Below are positions 46,291-57,532 of a stretch of DNA of 64,000 nt, piece by piece. Within the stretch, counting starts at the first letter, position 1. The number at the start of each line of letters is the position of its first letter. Location: contig QANY01005406.1 of assembly GCA_003255025.1 (NCBI GenBank), positions 310,001 through 374,000 on the forward strand. The letters run 5' to 3'. The notes below the pieces were generated by a model. That model was not told the origin of the DNA. It did not search any database and saw only the letters and a program-made list of their open reading frames with translations. Both the position numbers and the translations under genes were made by a program. Source of the stretch: Datisca glomerata (taxonomy: Eukaryota > Streptophyta > Magnoliopsida > Cucurbitales > Datiscaceae).

Positions 46291-47534
46291 AGATTTTCTT
46301 TAATGGAAAACTTCAAGAATGCCAATATTTAAGGGGATTTAAGTAAAACACCGGACAATTAAAAATTGACAAAATATCGAAAAAAATGTCTAACTGATGT
46401 GAATGAATTAGTAACTCACATTGAATCACTGTTGATTCATGTAAGAATTCTAAAAATTTAGCCTTTTTTGCCAAAGAAATACTTAGCAACCATGTACTGA
46501 ACTCCACCATTGAAATATTGATTTTCCTGTCATTTTCTGATTATAAAATTTATTGGGATTGATGCAGAGAACATAGACACAAATCCGTTAACAGTCTTAG
46601 GCCGGGTTAGAAAGGGTTGAGTACATAGGGAAATGAATCAAATATCTAAAATTACAAAATATTTGGATCGTGTCACGATCAGATTCGGACTCGAAATGCA
46701 AAAATTACCTTTCCTTAATTTTCCTGTGACGTTGAATGAATCAACCATGATGGTTAGAATATTGGACAATGATGCAAGTAACATTGAAATATAAAGTTTC
46801 AAAAAAAAAACATTGAAATATAAATTCAAAAGTGTATGTTTCCTCTAAAACTTTAACCATTTATGCAACATTGTGAAGATTCAAACAATATAGACAGTTT
46901 CTTATGATTTGTTAATAGTAATTACATGCCTTTTCAGTCTATGCAGGCTAACACAATCCGAATGGATGGCCATTTCACAACAAAGTTAACGTAGACAAAG
47001 GAGTTCAACTATAAATTTTACCGTATTATTTGATGTCTACAAGTTTTCCTCGATTTTGGCTCAAAATTAATGAAGCTGAGACTGGAAACAAGCTCAAATG
47101 GAAATAGGCCCTGAGCTCACAGTGCCTGATATAATGGCGACATGAAGTATATAATTGGAAAACAAGTTCAAGATATACAGAAAAAATGCAGACATTAAAA
47201 TCTAATAACTTCGTGAGCTTTGCAGAGCTTAACGATGATCACTTCCTCAAGATGAGTGGACATTACAAAGGGTAATCAAATATCTTATTTGATCATGTAG
47301 CATTTGGGTAAAACATAAATACAGACTGCAATCTAAAGAAGAAAAACATAGTTTCTACAGACTGCAATCTAAAGAAGCAATCTATTCTACCCTTTAACTA
47401 AATTTATAACTTGCAAAATTTCTCTCTTCTTTCAGTTTCGAAACCAGTTCGGAAAAAAATGCAATATCCCCTGATCAGAGTTTTTAATTGCGTATACCTT
47501 GAATTCTTCAAAAGCATCAGTGTATCAGAAACTG
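46291..47534. other. Spacer and probable MED4 3' region
   Basis: No gene recognised in about 1.2 kb. The part nearest 47534 probably contains the MED4 3' untranslated region. A direct duplication of ACAGACTGCAATCTAAAGAAG occurs at 47321-47377. Confidence 0.5.
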
Positions 47535-48779
47535 TCAATCATCATCATCAGAGCTTCCATCATCACTGCTGTAATCACTACTATCATCATCTTGATCCAG
47601 AATATCCAGCTGGACATGCCGAACCTGTATCGGCTCAGGAGGCTTATGTAATCCTGGATGAGCATTAGGTCGTATTTGTTTCTCATCAACTCTAGGAACG
47701 GGAAGAGAGTCAAATGGTGGCAAAGGTACAGGGTCCCCGGGCTTCCATCCAGGTGGGGGCATTGGTATATCTCTTGGTAATTCTACTGGCATTCCTGGTT
47801 TCCAACCTGGTGGGACTGCAATATTTGGAGGAAGCAGACCCTGCATTGCAGCCAAATTAGCAAGCGGATTGGCATTTGCTGGTTGTGGAGTGGGGAGCTC
47901 AATGATTGGCTCAATAGTCTTCTCCTTGCTTTCAGCTGTTTTAGGCAAACCAATATCGAGGTCTGCAAAATTGTACAGCTGAGAAGCACGCATTTGTTCT
48001 TCTTGTGGTGCAGGCGGGAGTGCCCCGCGAAGAGGAGCTTGTCCGGCACCGAATTCTGGCGGAGCAAAGGTTGTGTAGCTGATTCGATGGGCATAAGACA
48101 GAATATCAGACAGCTTCAATTGGGATGAAACTGTTGTGGTACACAAAGAATCATCTTCTACACTGTTCTCTGTCTTCACTCGTTTGGGACGGCGGTAATC
48201 AGAGTAGTCGTCAACCAGAATATCGAGAACCCGCTCAGCGTCTTTCAGTTTATTGGCAAAGGCATGTAGAGCAGCGTCCTTGGCCCGGATTTCGCGAGAA
48301 ATCTTCTGCTTAGCATCTTGAAGATCAAGAATTTCCTGAAGCTCAGCAACAGCTTCAAAGAGATGGGTTTGAAGAACAGTGAATGAGGAAAGGATTTCTT
48401 TGGTGGTTGAAGGCGAAGAGTCGAGCGGCACTGACCCTGGAGACTGTGTTTGGGAGGAAAGAAAAGTGGGCAGAGATCCCCTAAAAGCAGTTAGCCAAAC
48501 GGCACGGTTTGGTGAAACTTCAAACAGTTTGGAGGCGAGGGAGGCCATTTGGACAAGGAGGGATTGAGCTCTAGGGAGAGGTGGGAGGAGAGGGAGAAGG
48601 GTTGAAGATGTAGTGGTGGTAGTGGCAGTGACGGAAGTGGTGGTGGATAAGAGATTGGATTGCGATTGAGATTGTTGGGTAGAAGGCAGTTTAGGAGGAG
48701 TAGGGTTTTGAATAGACGGTGAGGTCGGATTTGTTAGTCCTAGCCTAGCAGGCGACTGTACAATCTGGTGCTGCAGCAT
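47535..48779 (-). CDS. MED4: Mediator subunit 4, single exon
   Basis: Subunit of the Mediator middle module, bridging transcription factors and RNA polymerase II in the nucleus. 414 codons, ATG at 48779, TGA at 47537-47535, no intron in the coding part. Residues 1-65 are a Ser/Thr/Pro-rich leader; about 85-190 contain the Med4 helical core (KEILSSFTVLQTHLFEAVAE and LQEILDLQDAKQKISREI, a predicted coiled coil). LSDILSYAHRISYTTFAPPE is the conserved Med4 signature. The plant-type C-terminal part has two copies of PPGWKPG (about 333 and 349) and a tail of Asp and Ser residues. Length and motifs match plant MED4 proteins. The frame is intact throughout, so the gene looks functional. Confidence 0.95.
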   Translation of the reverse strand: MLQHQIVQSPARLGLTNPTSPSIQNPTPPKLPSTQQSQSQSNLLSTTTSVTATTTTTSSTLLPLLPPLPRAQSLLVQMASLASKLFEVSPNRAVWLTAFRGSLPTFLSSQTQSPGSVPLDSSPSTTKEILSSFTVLQTHLFEAVAELQEILDLQDAKQKISREIRAKDAALHAFANKLKDAERVLDILVDDYSDYRRPKRVKTENSVEDDSLCTTTVSSQLKLSDILSYAHRISYTTFAPPEFGAGQAPLRGALPPAPQEEQMRASQLYNFADLDIGLPKTAESKEKTIEPIIELPTPQPANANPLANLAAMQGLLPPNIAVPPGWKPGMPVELPRDIPMPPPGWKPGDPVPLPPFDSLPVPRVDEKQIRPNAHPGLHKPPEPIQVRHVQLDILDQDDDSSDYSSDDGSSDDDD

Positions 48780-49432
48780 TTCGTTTTCTTCTCAATGGAT
48801 CAAATACTTCTTCTAATTCTACATATAACAAAACTAGAAGAATCTAAATCACAGTTATGTATATTCTCAGAGAATAACGAAATTACAAATCTTACAGAGA
48901 ACTATACAAAGCTCAATCATAAAAAAAACTGAAACCCTATGTTTTGGATAAGAGAAAATTCCTAATTCAAGCTAAAAAGTAAAATTTCTTCCGTACCAAC
49001 ATGGAGAGCTGGATATGAAGAAGACTGGAAGCTTGAGATAAGAATCTGCGAAGTTGAAACTGACTAAGAAGAAGAACGAAGCGGAAAGCGCAATTTTTAT
49101 TTCGGTTCAGAAGGCAATGATCATGATACACGATTTGGATCGACGGTTTATTAAGGTTTTACCTTTTCGGCTAACACAGTGGTTGGAAAGATGGAACAGG
49201 CTTATCAACATGTGGTTTTGAAATGTACTGACCAAAATTTAGATTAAATTTTATAATAACTATATGGTGTGTTAATAGTTCATATATGAATTAATTTGTA
49301 AATAAAAATTATTTAATAAGTCGGTATTTTTAATACGATAATTATAATTGGTTCGGTTAATTTAATTAACTGAATTTTCAGTTTGATTATATTTTACAAT
49401 AAACTTGTAATAGGTTCGAACACATTACAATC

Positions 49433-49474
<42 letters not shown>

Positions 49475-52250
49475 AATTAATAATATGTCTAATTTTTAAT
49501 AATATATGTCTAATTTATTGAACTTTTAATAATTTATGCTATTTTTTTTGAAAGTTTTATAATTGTAGCTGAACCGGATACAAGTAATCGAACTGAACCG
49601 ATTACGTCGGTTTAATTCAGTTCGGTTCAATTCTTTATTTTAGGTAATTGATGAATTCAGTTTGATTATAAAAATATCTTACTAACCGATCGAACCGAAC
49701 CTTTCACATAAGATTAGTTAAAATTTAGTCCAAAATAGAGATAGATAAGACTTGCTGCAAGGGCCAAAATATGCACTTACTTTTTTGACAATAAAGAAAA
49801 TAATGCATTACTTTGAATTAATAATTATATGCAAATGAACTCCATAAATTCTTTCAATCATAGATTCATAACTTTGAAGATATAATGAACTGCACAAGCA
49901 ATGTAGTAAGAAATGCAATTGCATGGCAAAATATATATAATATATAGATATACATATATATTATTAAAAATGATCGATTTAGTTGATTCTTTAGTGAGAT
50001 TCATTATAACATAATTAAAGAACTAAAGTTTTGATCTGGTTCAAAATTTCATTTTTTAACAGAACTGAAGCCAAAACTTTAGTTTGTACAATTTTTATTT
50101 TTTATTATTTAATTTCATATCAACCGAACAAAACTGACACTTTGAGTTTGGCTTGGTTCAATTCTTTTTTCACTACTGGTTAGGTTTGACAATATTACTA
50201 AATGAACGGTGAACACCCATAATGGTTAGATGACTTTTAATGGCACTGATATCTCTTAATGATAAGTTGAGCTATAATAAGCCTTTATTTTCACAAATTA
50301 TGGTATATCTCTTAATCCCATGTACGAGAATTTGGCTTCGACTCCTAACCAATTCCTTATAACACATCGAAGGATAAAAATAGGAAATAAAATATTACGA
50401 AAAAGAAAAAGAAAATAAACAGTGAGTTACAAAGAAACATAAATGAAACTAAACATCTTGTTGATGCTAAAATCTCAACAGTACATGTGTCTTATACTTG
50501 TGAGTTGTAATACTGTACATCACAAGTTGTTTAGGGGATGGACTTTGAACAAGATGTGGTACGTTAACAGATGATCGTCTAATCATCAGGGAAGCCTTGT
50601 GAACGCGGAGGTCAAGCATGTAAGAAAGGATGAGCACCCTCAACGGTCTAGATGATGATAGCCGTCGATAAATGCACCTCCTTGGGGCTGACAAGGAGGT
50701 ACTCATTATGGTGATTTTTCATATGGAGCTTAATGAGTGAGAGAGAGTGTGATTGTGCTCCATGATAAATGAGTCTAAATGTAAAATATCTAGCCCCCTC
50801 AATAGGAGTGCGAAGTCTCTTTATATAGAAAGTGAGGGAGAGGGGTAAACCCTATTGTATGATGGCCAATGAATGATTGCCAAGTGTATGTAGAGGACAA
50901 CATATAGAACGTTGCCATATGTCATTAGGTTCATCCTCAATAAGATGATAGCGTGTCTAAAGCCTATTGAGAAGGTCATGACGCGGACCGACACGATGAG
51001 CCTCATCCTAATCCTATCAAGCTGTATGCGTCCAATTCACTCCCAAGGCGATAATGGTCCATCCAAATCTTATCACTTGACTTGTTGGTTACGGGTAAAT
51101 CATCACGGCGAGTCCAACCGGGGTAGGTAAACCCATGTATAAACATTAGCCCTTTGTGCAAGTTCAAATGTGTAGTAGTTGAACTTGTACAGTCTTTGTT
51201 GTTTGTAACCCCCAGTTGGATGTGGTGATGTACCAATTGCTTTCATATAGCCTCTAGTAAGAGATGCAAGAAGTAATTAGCAACGAATGGCCCCTCTCAA
51301 TGAAAACTCTGATCATGATGACGTTTCTGAAGGAGGACTAATTGAAAAGTATACATATACTAGCAATGCACAACCTTATGTTAATGTTAGTACAAGAGAT
51401 TGCACATGATAAATGTATCAGACGCATGTTCACAATGTATTTTCGAATATCCACGTATCATGACAAATGTTTAAGGCTAAGCATGCTTGTGTTATGACTA
51501 TATAATCCTTGTATATGATAGATAATGCTCAACGAAGTGTTCATATTAAGCATTATTAGAGATAGTTGATTAGGGTCATAAATACTCATACCATATCATT
51601 TTGATGTTAATGATAAGGAAGAATTGGTCGAAGGAGAACCCACTAAAGAAGAGTTTGATCAGTAAGGAGCTTGACCGATGCAGCATATTATAAAGGTAAC
51701 ATCTTACACAAGGGAAAAATCTAGCCATAGCAGAACTTATTAAAAAAAGCTTGACAGCGAATACGCGTGCTAGGAGCATATGCCATAATACTTGATGGAA
51801 AACATGAGCTTTTAGTATGATGTTAGTTGAATAAGATATGTACGACAATAGATGTAACAAGTGCATGCTCGCAACATATTTTGAATATTCATGTGTCATG
51901 ATGATAGATAGAATCAAGTAGGTGTATGTCATGGCCAATTTATTGTATGTGAATGATACTGTTTGATAATATAGGCAAAGCCTCAACTACTGAAGATAAA
52001 TTCACATTAGTAAGGTCATTTGGGAAGTTTTCAAATAAGAAAGCATAGATGCATGTTCAATGATAAACATAGTGACATCAAAAGTAAATTAATATCAATG
52101 TCACCTGTTAATGATCCATTTGATTATAGACAAATATGGTAGCTTTAAGGGTTTTGTCGCCCTCAAGTGATATATATAACTCATACTCCTCGAACATAAA
52201 GTAAGAGACTTGCGCAAGATCCTTTCAATAATAGCCATGAAGCCAGCCCT
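48780..52250. other. Upstream of MED4 and AT-rich intergenic DNA
   Basis: 48780-49150 is the probable MED4 leader and promoter. 49330-49720 and 50040-50200 are GGTTCGGTT/GAACCGAAC-rich segments related to 2371-2734. 49438-49474 is a TA run followed by GT. 50440-51250 is higher in GC, with several short ORFs on both strands (for example minus 50467-50706, starting MSTSLSAPRRCIYRR), none recognised; it may be the remains of a retroelement. Confidence 0.45.
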
Positions 52251-52399
52251 AAGGGTTTGTCACCCTTAGGTGATTCAACCTAAGAAGGTACATATATGTA
52301 AAAATCGTACGGCACTGCCTAAGAAGATGCATAGATGTGAAAACCATATATCCTGCCCAAGAAGGTGCATGTATGTAAAATCGTACATGGCCACACTAG

Positions 52400-53592
52400 G
52401 CGTCGATTTCCTTTTAGTCCTAAGTCAATCTCATGGTAATTTTATTGTTTACCTTATTTGCACTGTGAATTTTCTTTCAGTCCTAAGTCACCCCTCGTGA
52501 CAACTTTTTCTTTACATCGAGTGCGCTTAGTGGTGATTTTTTCTCAACAATCCTAAGCTACCTATGATAAGTACATTTAGAGGTTATTTTTCCTCAACAG
52601 TCCTAAGTCATCCCTCGTGTCGTTACCACTGGTGCACTTAGTGGTGATTTTTGCTCAATAGTCCTAAGTAAACATTCATGGTAATTTTATCATTACCTCG
52701 AGTGCACTTAACGGTGATTTTTTCTTAACAGTCCTAAGTCACCCTTCGTGATAGTTTTGTCGTTACCTCAGGTGCAGTTACCAGTGATTTTTGCTTGACA
52801 GTCCTAAGCCACCCCTCATGATAATTTTGTCATTACCTCAGGTGTACTTAACGGTGATTTTTGCTCAAGTGTCCTAAGTCACCACTCCGTGGTAATTTTG
52901 TTGTTATATCAGGTACACTTAGCGGTGAATTTTGCTCAACAGTCCTAAGCCACCCCTCGTGGTAATTTTGCGTTACCTCAGGTGAAATTGGCGGTGATTT
53001 TTGCTTAACAGTCCTAAGTCACCCCTCGTGGTAATTTTGTCGTTAACTCGGGTGTACTTAGCTGTGATTTTTGCTCAACGGTCATAAGCAACTCCTCGTG
53101 GTAATTTTTTCGTTACCTCAGGTGCACTTAGAGGTGATTTTTGCTCAACAGTCCTAAGTCACCACTCGTGGTAATTTTGTCATTATATTGGTTGCACTTA
53201 GCGGTGATTTTTGCTCAACAGTCCTAAGTCACCCCTCCAGATAATTTTGTCGTTACCTTAGGTGTACTTAACAATGATTTTTGCTCAACAGTCCAAAATC
53301 ACATCTCGTGGTAATTTTGTCATTACCTCAGGCACACTTAGCAGTGATTTTTGCTCAACAGTCCTAAGCCACCAGTCATGGTAATTTTGTAATTACCTCT
53401 GGTGTACTTAGCGATGATTTTCGCTCAACAGTCCTAAGCCACCCCTCGTGGTAATTTTATCGTTACCCCAGGTGCCCTTAGTGGTGATTTTCACTCAACA
53501 GTCCTAAGCCACCCCTCGTGATAATTTTTTCATTACCTTGGGTGTATTTAGCGGTGATGTTTGCTCAACAGTCCTAAGCCACCCCTCATGAT
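52400..53592. repeat. Minisatellite, about 70 bp x 17
   Basis: Direct units of the type CAGTCCTAAGYCACCCCTCG, TGGTAATTTTGTCGTTACCT, CAGGTGCACTTAGCGGTGAT, TTTTGCTCAA. Units drift by substitution and a few single-base indels. 52255-52400 has a shorter, unrelated repeat (CTAAGAAGGTGCATATATG). The last unit runs straight into an LTR fragment at about 53594. No long ORF crosses the array. Confidence 0.92.
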
Positions 53593-53593
53593 T

Positions 53594-54766
53594 TTCGGAA
53601 CGGGTTTTAAAATTTGATAAAAAATAAATGAACCATGAACGGTTTGTGGGAGGAAGATCAAAATTTTTTCACAACAAACATTTAATCATATTAAATATAA
53701 AACCCTTTCTATGATCATGCATATTTAGATAAACGTATTTAGAATATGTAGACACAATTTAATATATTTTTCTTGTATCGGAGAACTTCTGATTTGGTGG
53801 AATCTAATTAATAATCTCGTGCTCTTCGTTCTTGGCATGACTTCAAATAATCTTCACACCCATATATGTTAAATTGCCGAAACTATCCTCCCTCTACACT
53901 CCTATCTGTGATTTTTACATCTCCTCTAGAGTCACTACTGTGTCCAAATTGATCAATCAAAATTGATAAGTTAAATTGATCTCTATCAATTAATTAATTT
54001 CTTTTATTCTAATTATCTAATAATTAAAAAATAAAAAATTAATTAAATCGGACATTAATTTTACTCTTCACTACTTTACTGATGACACCCATCATATAGA
54101 GGTTTGGGAAGTGTAACTTGGTCCAAAATATATTTTTGGCCAACTGATGTTGTCTCTCATTCCTGTCATTTTGAGTTACTTTTGAGACCGAATGGATCTG
54201 CATGAATAAAGCTACATGATTCAAATACTCAGCGAATTTATCTCAATAAATTCCTCACCTATTTAATCTTGACATCTACGACTCTACTATATGTTCGATG
54301 CCGAATCAACTCTAGATTCATGGGTGCTACATTTTCCGTTGGTGCAAATAAACATCTTTATGTCACAGTCCACAGAATATTTTATGATGTTACCGTTCAT
54401 GAATATCAGTAACAACAACTATATATAAAATTACCATTTTACCCATGGCTTTGCTCTAAACTAATTTGTCACTTGTCTATTCAAATTATTCCATAACATG
54501 TCTAGGTCAGCCGTTAGAGTCTCCACTCCCAAATCCTAAGACCGGTATCCTTTGGTTCAACCTAACAGTTGTAATCAGACTCGATTGCTCAGTCGATCCG
54601 AAGACTGCGAATAATATTCTGAACTATTTCAGAAGAGTTTGTCTGGAAGACCCCTCTATCTTTACTCTTCTTACGTTGATTAAAGGAAAACTTTCCTTTA
54701 TTCATTAAATTCATTCATACAAAAATGTTAGAGAAAAAACTAAAAATAATCATAAATAATTATTAC
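53594..54766 (-). mobile_element. Family-A LTR fragment, minus orientation
   Basis: The reverse complement aligns with the 57533-60359 LTR: it opens ATTTATGATTATTT, keeps GAAGAGTAAAGAYAGAG, GACCTAGACATGTTATGGAA and AACCATTCATGGTTCATTTG-like blocks, and stops near AAATTTTAAAACCCG. It has one copy of the 580-bp unit where the plus copy has three. The first 20 bp and last few bases of the LTR are missing or altered. Confidence 0.72.
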
Positions 54767-56960
54767 TGATGGGGTTTACGCCCTCGAAGCATGTGTATTG
54801 GGATTTTGATATGAATTTAATGAGGATTACATTTTTTCGTATAAGTATTCTTTTAAATTACTGTTGAATAATTTATATAAATATATGAAAATTCCATATT
54901 CATTAATGAGATCATAATCTTATATTAGTACGAGATGATTAAGATCATTGATAATAAATAAAATTATCAGCAATATATTAAAGTATGAAATTTTTAATGA
55001 AGGGTTGCTAGTACGGTTCACTAAACATTATGAATTCATGTGATATAGATTCAGATCATTGATGTGGATAGAAATCTTAGTGAATGTACTTTATATAATG
55101 AGATTATATATGACTCGACCGATGTGAATTAATATTTCATCAACGTGTCATTTATAATATAGATTTAATACACATAATTTTCGATGATCATATGTAGATT
55201 AGTCTGAATCCTAAGTAGTTATTAACTCATATACATATCTACTAGATCTTTTGATTCACTCGTTAAAGTTTGTTTGTAAAACAAGCTAATGACTTTTATT
55301 TTGGAGATTCAGTGATGTGGATGGTTGAGGACATTATCTTGCAAAATTTGAAATCCAAGCTTTCCTAACGGATCGTATATTTATTTTCTTAAGTGTTAAT
55401 TCTGTAACTGAATGGTTATTGAGCTCAAATTAAAATAAGATTAGCCATTCACTAGTGGATTAATGGTACTTAAGGATCAAGAGGTATTTAGAGGGGTAAA
55501 AAGGTAATTTTGACCAGTTCTAATTTACGAACCAGTAATTGAAATACAAAACTACATGAAATGATTATATCAGTGGACTATATGAGAATACTATATAAAT
55601 ACATTTCTATAATCACTAAGAGCTCAATTCCATATTTATAGTTGAGTAATAATGGAATTAATAAATAAGATTATTTAATTAAATAGTTTACTTAATAATC
55701 TGGTTTATTGGAGCTTAGAATTATAGGTCCATGGTCTCAAGTCACCTCTGTACTGCACATTCTAGGGTGTGAATATTTCAGGACATGAGAAAAAGGCTGA
55801 CTTGCAAAAGAAATTTTTAATTCTAGGGTCAGTACATAATTATGAGATAATGATATGTGATTTATTAATTGAGAATTAATTAATTGAATTATATATATAT
55901 ATAAATAATTATCGATACTTTTTTAATTATCGATAAGTGAGACAGAATATCTAATTTGTGATAGTAGATAATTAAATTATTATTCCATAATAATTTGAAT
56001 CAACTAAATCTATTCTTTGTGAAGTAACATATAAGTAAGTTGATAGGGATAATTAGATATGTTAATTTTGAATTAAATGATGTCTAGATATCTATCTAAT
56101 TAAAATAAATATTTAATTCATAATAATTGTCACGTGTTAATCACTGATTGAGTATCAAAGATTGACATTGACTACTGTAGTGGGGGTGCAACACTGTAGT
56201 GCCACACGGCACTACAGTTGTGCACAGTTACGGTGGATCCCACTATAATTGATAATTTTATAATTAAATATTATTTCAGTTTATCTTTAAAAAATCTGAT
56301 ACACCATTATCTAGAAAATATACATGTATTATTCTAATGGCCTCAGTTGATGAATTAGTTCACCAGTTCATAAAAAAAATCGAATTGACAACACAATTAG
56401 TGTAAGAGTGATTTTTCTATATGATTAATAGTTAATCAAAACTCTGAAAGAATAATCATCGCGTTCTTTGAGAGAATTGTCTCACTAAAGTGATTCTCAG
56501 TAAATATTTAGATATCATGTGTTGAGTACATCTAGAGATAGAAAAAGTATCTTATAATATTCTACGTGCCCATACACGTCCTACTGCATTGATGATTGAC
56601 TTGAAAGATCTTGCTATGGATCTCGGAGTCTACTGATCGTTGGAACAGTTTTGTAGGATGAAGGATCGAGCGGTTTTAGAAGGACGCTTGATATAGACTA
56701 AAATAGGTATATGATTCCTAACCTTGTATGTTATAGATTTAATGTATAAATATATAATGGATCTTAATTGATTGAAAAATAGTTTTCAATAAAAAGTTTT
56801 TTATTTGATAATCATGGCGCTGAACAAGTTTTATTTTATTAAAAGATTCAATCTTTATTAAAAAAGTTTATTTTTAAATGGCCTCGAGCCACACGCTTCC
56901 GCTGCGCATGCGTCGCGATAACCAACAATTACACCATATTTTAAGGACATAAATCCAACA
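54767..56960 (-). repeat. 3' LTR (family B) of a minus-strand copia element
   Basis: In minus orientation it begins TGTTGGATTTATGTCC and ends GTAAACCCCATCA. It lies directly after a polypurine tract (CCAAGTGGGAGAT at 56973-56961, minus strand) and the end of a copia RNase H. Length 2194 bp. A second copy is at 21553-23772. Confidence 0.8.
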
Positions 56961-56974
56961 ATCTCCCACTTGGA

Positions 56975-57532
56975 CTAAAGTAGACGTGTATAATCTCGTA
57001 TCCCCATGCCCTGCAGATGACCATCAAAGACTTTACTGCTTAAAGTCTTTGGGAATGAATCTGACAGGTTGTTGACCACCAATATGAGTGTTACTATAAC
57101 ATCTCCACGCTGAACAATCTCTTTGATGAGATGATACTTCTGTTCTATGTGTTTCAATCTTTTGTGGCTCCTCGATTCTTTTGAGTTTGCTACAGCCCCT
57201 GTGTTATCGCAATAAAGTGTCATGGGCTTGTAAGCATCTGGAACGACTTCCAGAGTTTTCATGAACTTTCTAAGCCATAAAGCCTTCTTTGTAGCTTTTC
57301 AAGCCACCACATTCTCAACTTCCATTGTAGAATCAACAATGCAAGATTGTTTGATAGTTCTCCATACTACTGTTCCACCATTCAGGATAAACACCGATCC
57401 TGAAGTGGACCTTATTGAATCCTTGTCTACATGAAAATCGGAGTCGGTATAACGTGTCATATTCAAGTCAGTACTTGAATACACAAGCATGTAGTTCCTC
57501 GTTTTCCTAAGATACTTGAGGATATGCTTGAC
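56975..57532 (-). pseudogene. Ty1/copia RNase H C-terminal remnant
   Basis: End of a copia polyprotein. 57532-57299 reads VKHILKYLRKTRNYMLVYSS and then YTDSDFHVDKDSIRSTSGSVF, VVWRTIKQSCIVDSTMEVE. After a frame break, 57262-56975 reads VVPDAYKPMTLYCDNTGAVA, SRSHKRLKHIEQKYHLIKEI and DSFPKTLSSKVFDGHL to a TAG. These are the classical copia RNase H blocks (YTDSD, DST-E, YCDN). The upstream part of the gene is cut off at 57533 by insertion of another element. Confidence 0.88.

Noticed and set aside
47783..48567. Short readings overlapping MED4 in other frames
   Set aside because: MED4 covers the same bases with strong family motifs; the others are shadows.
52400..53592. CRISPR-like array
   Set aside because: The units are head-to-tail without unique spacers and the setting is a plant chromosome; this is a minisatellite.
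54466..54708. 80-codon plus-strand reading starting MSLVYSNYSITCLGQ
   Set aside because: It lies in a minus-oriented LTR fragment and repeats at related LTR copies without constraint.
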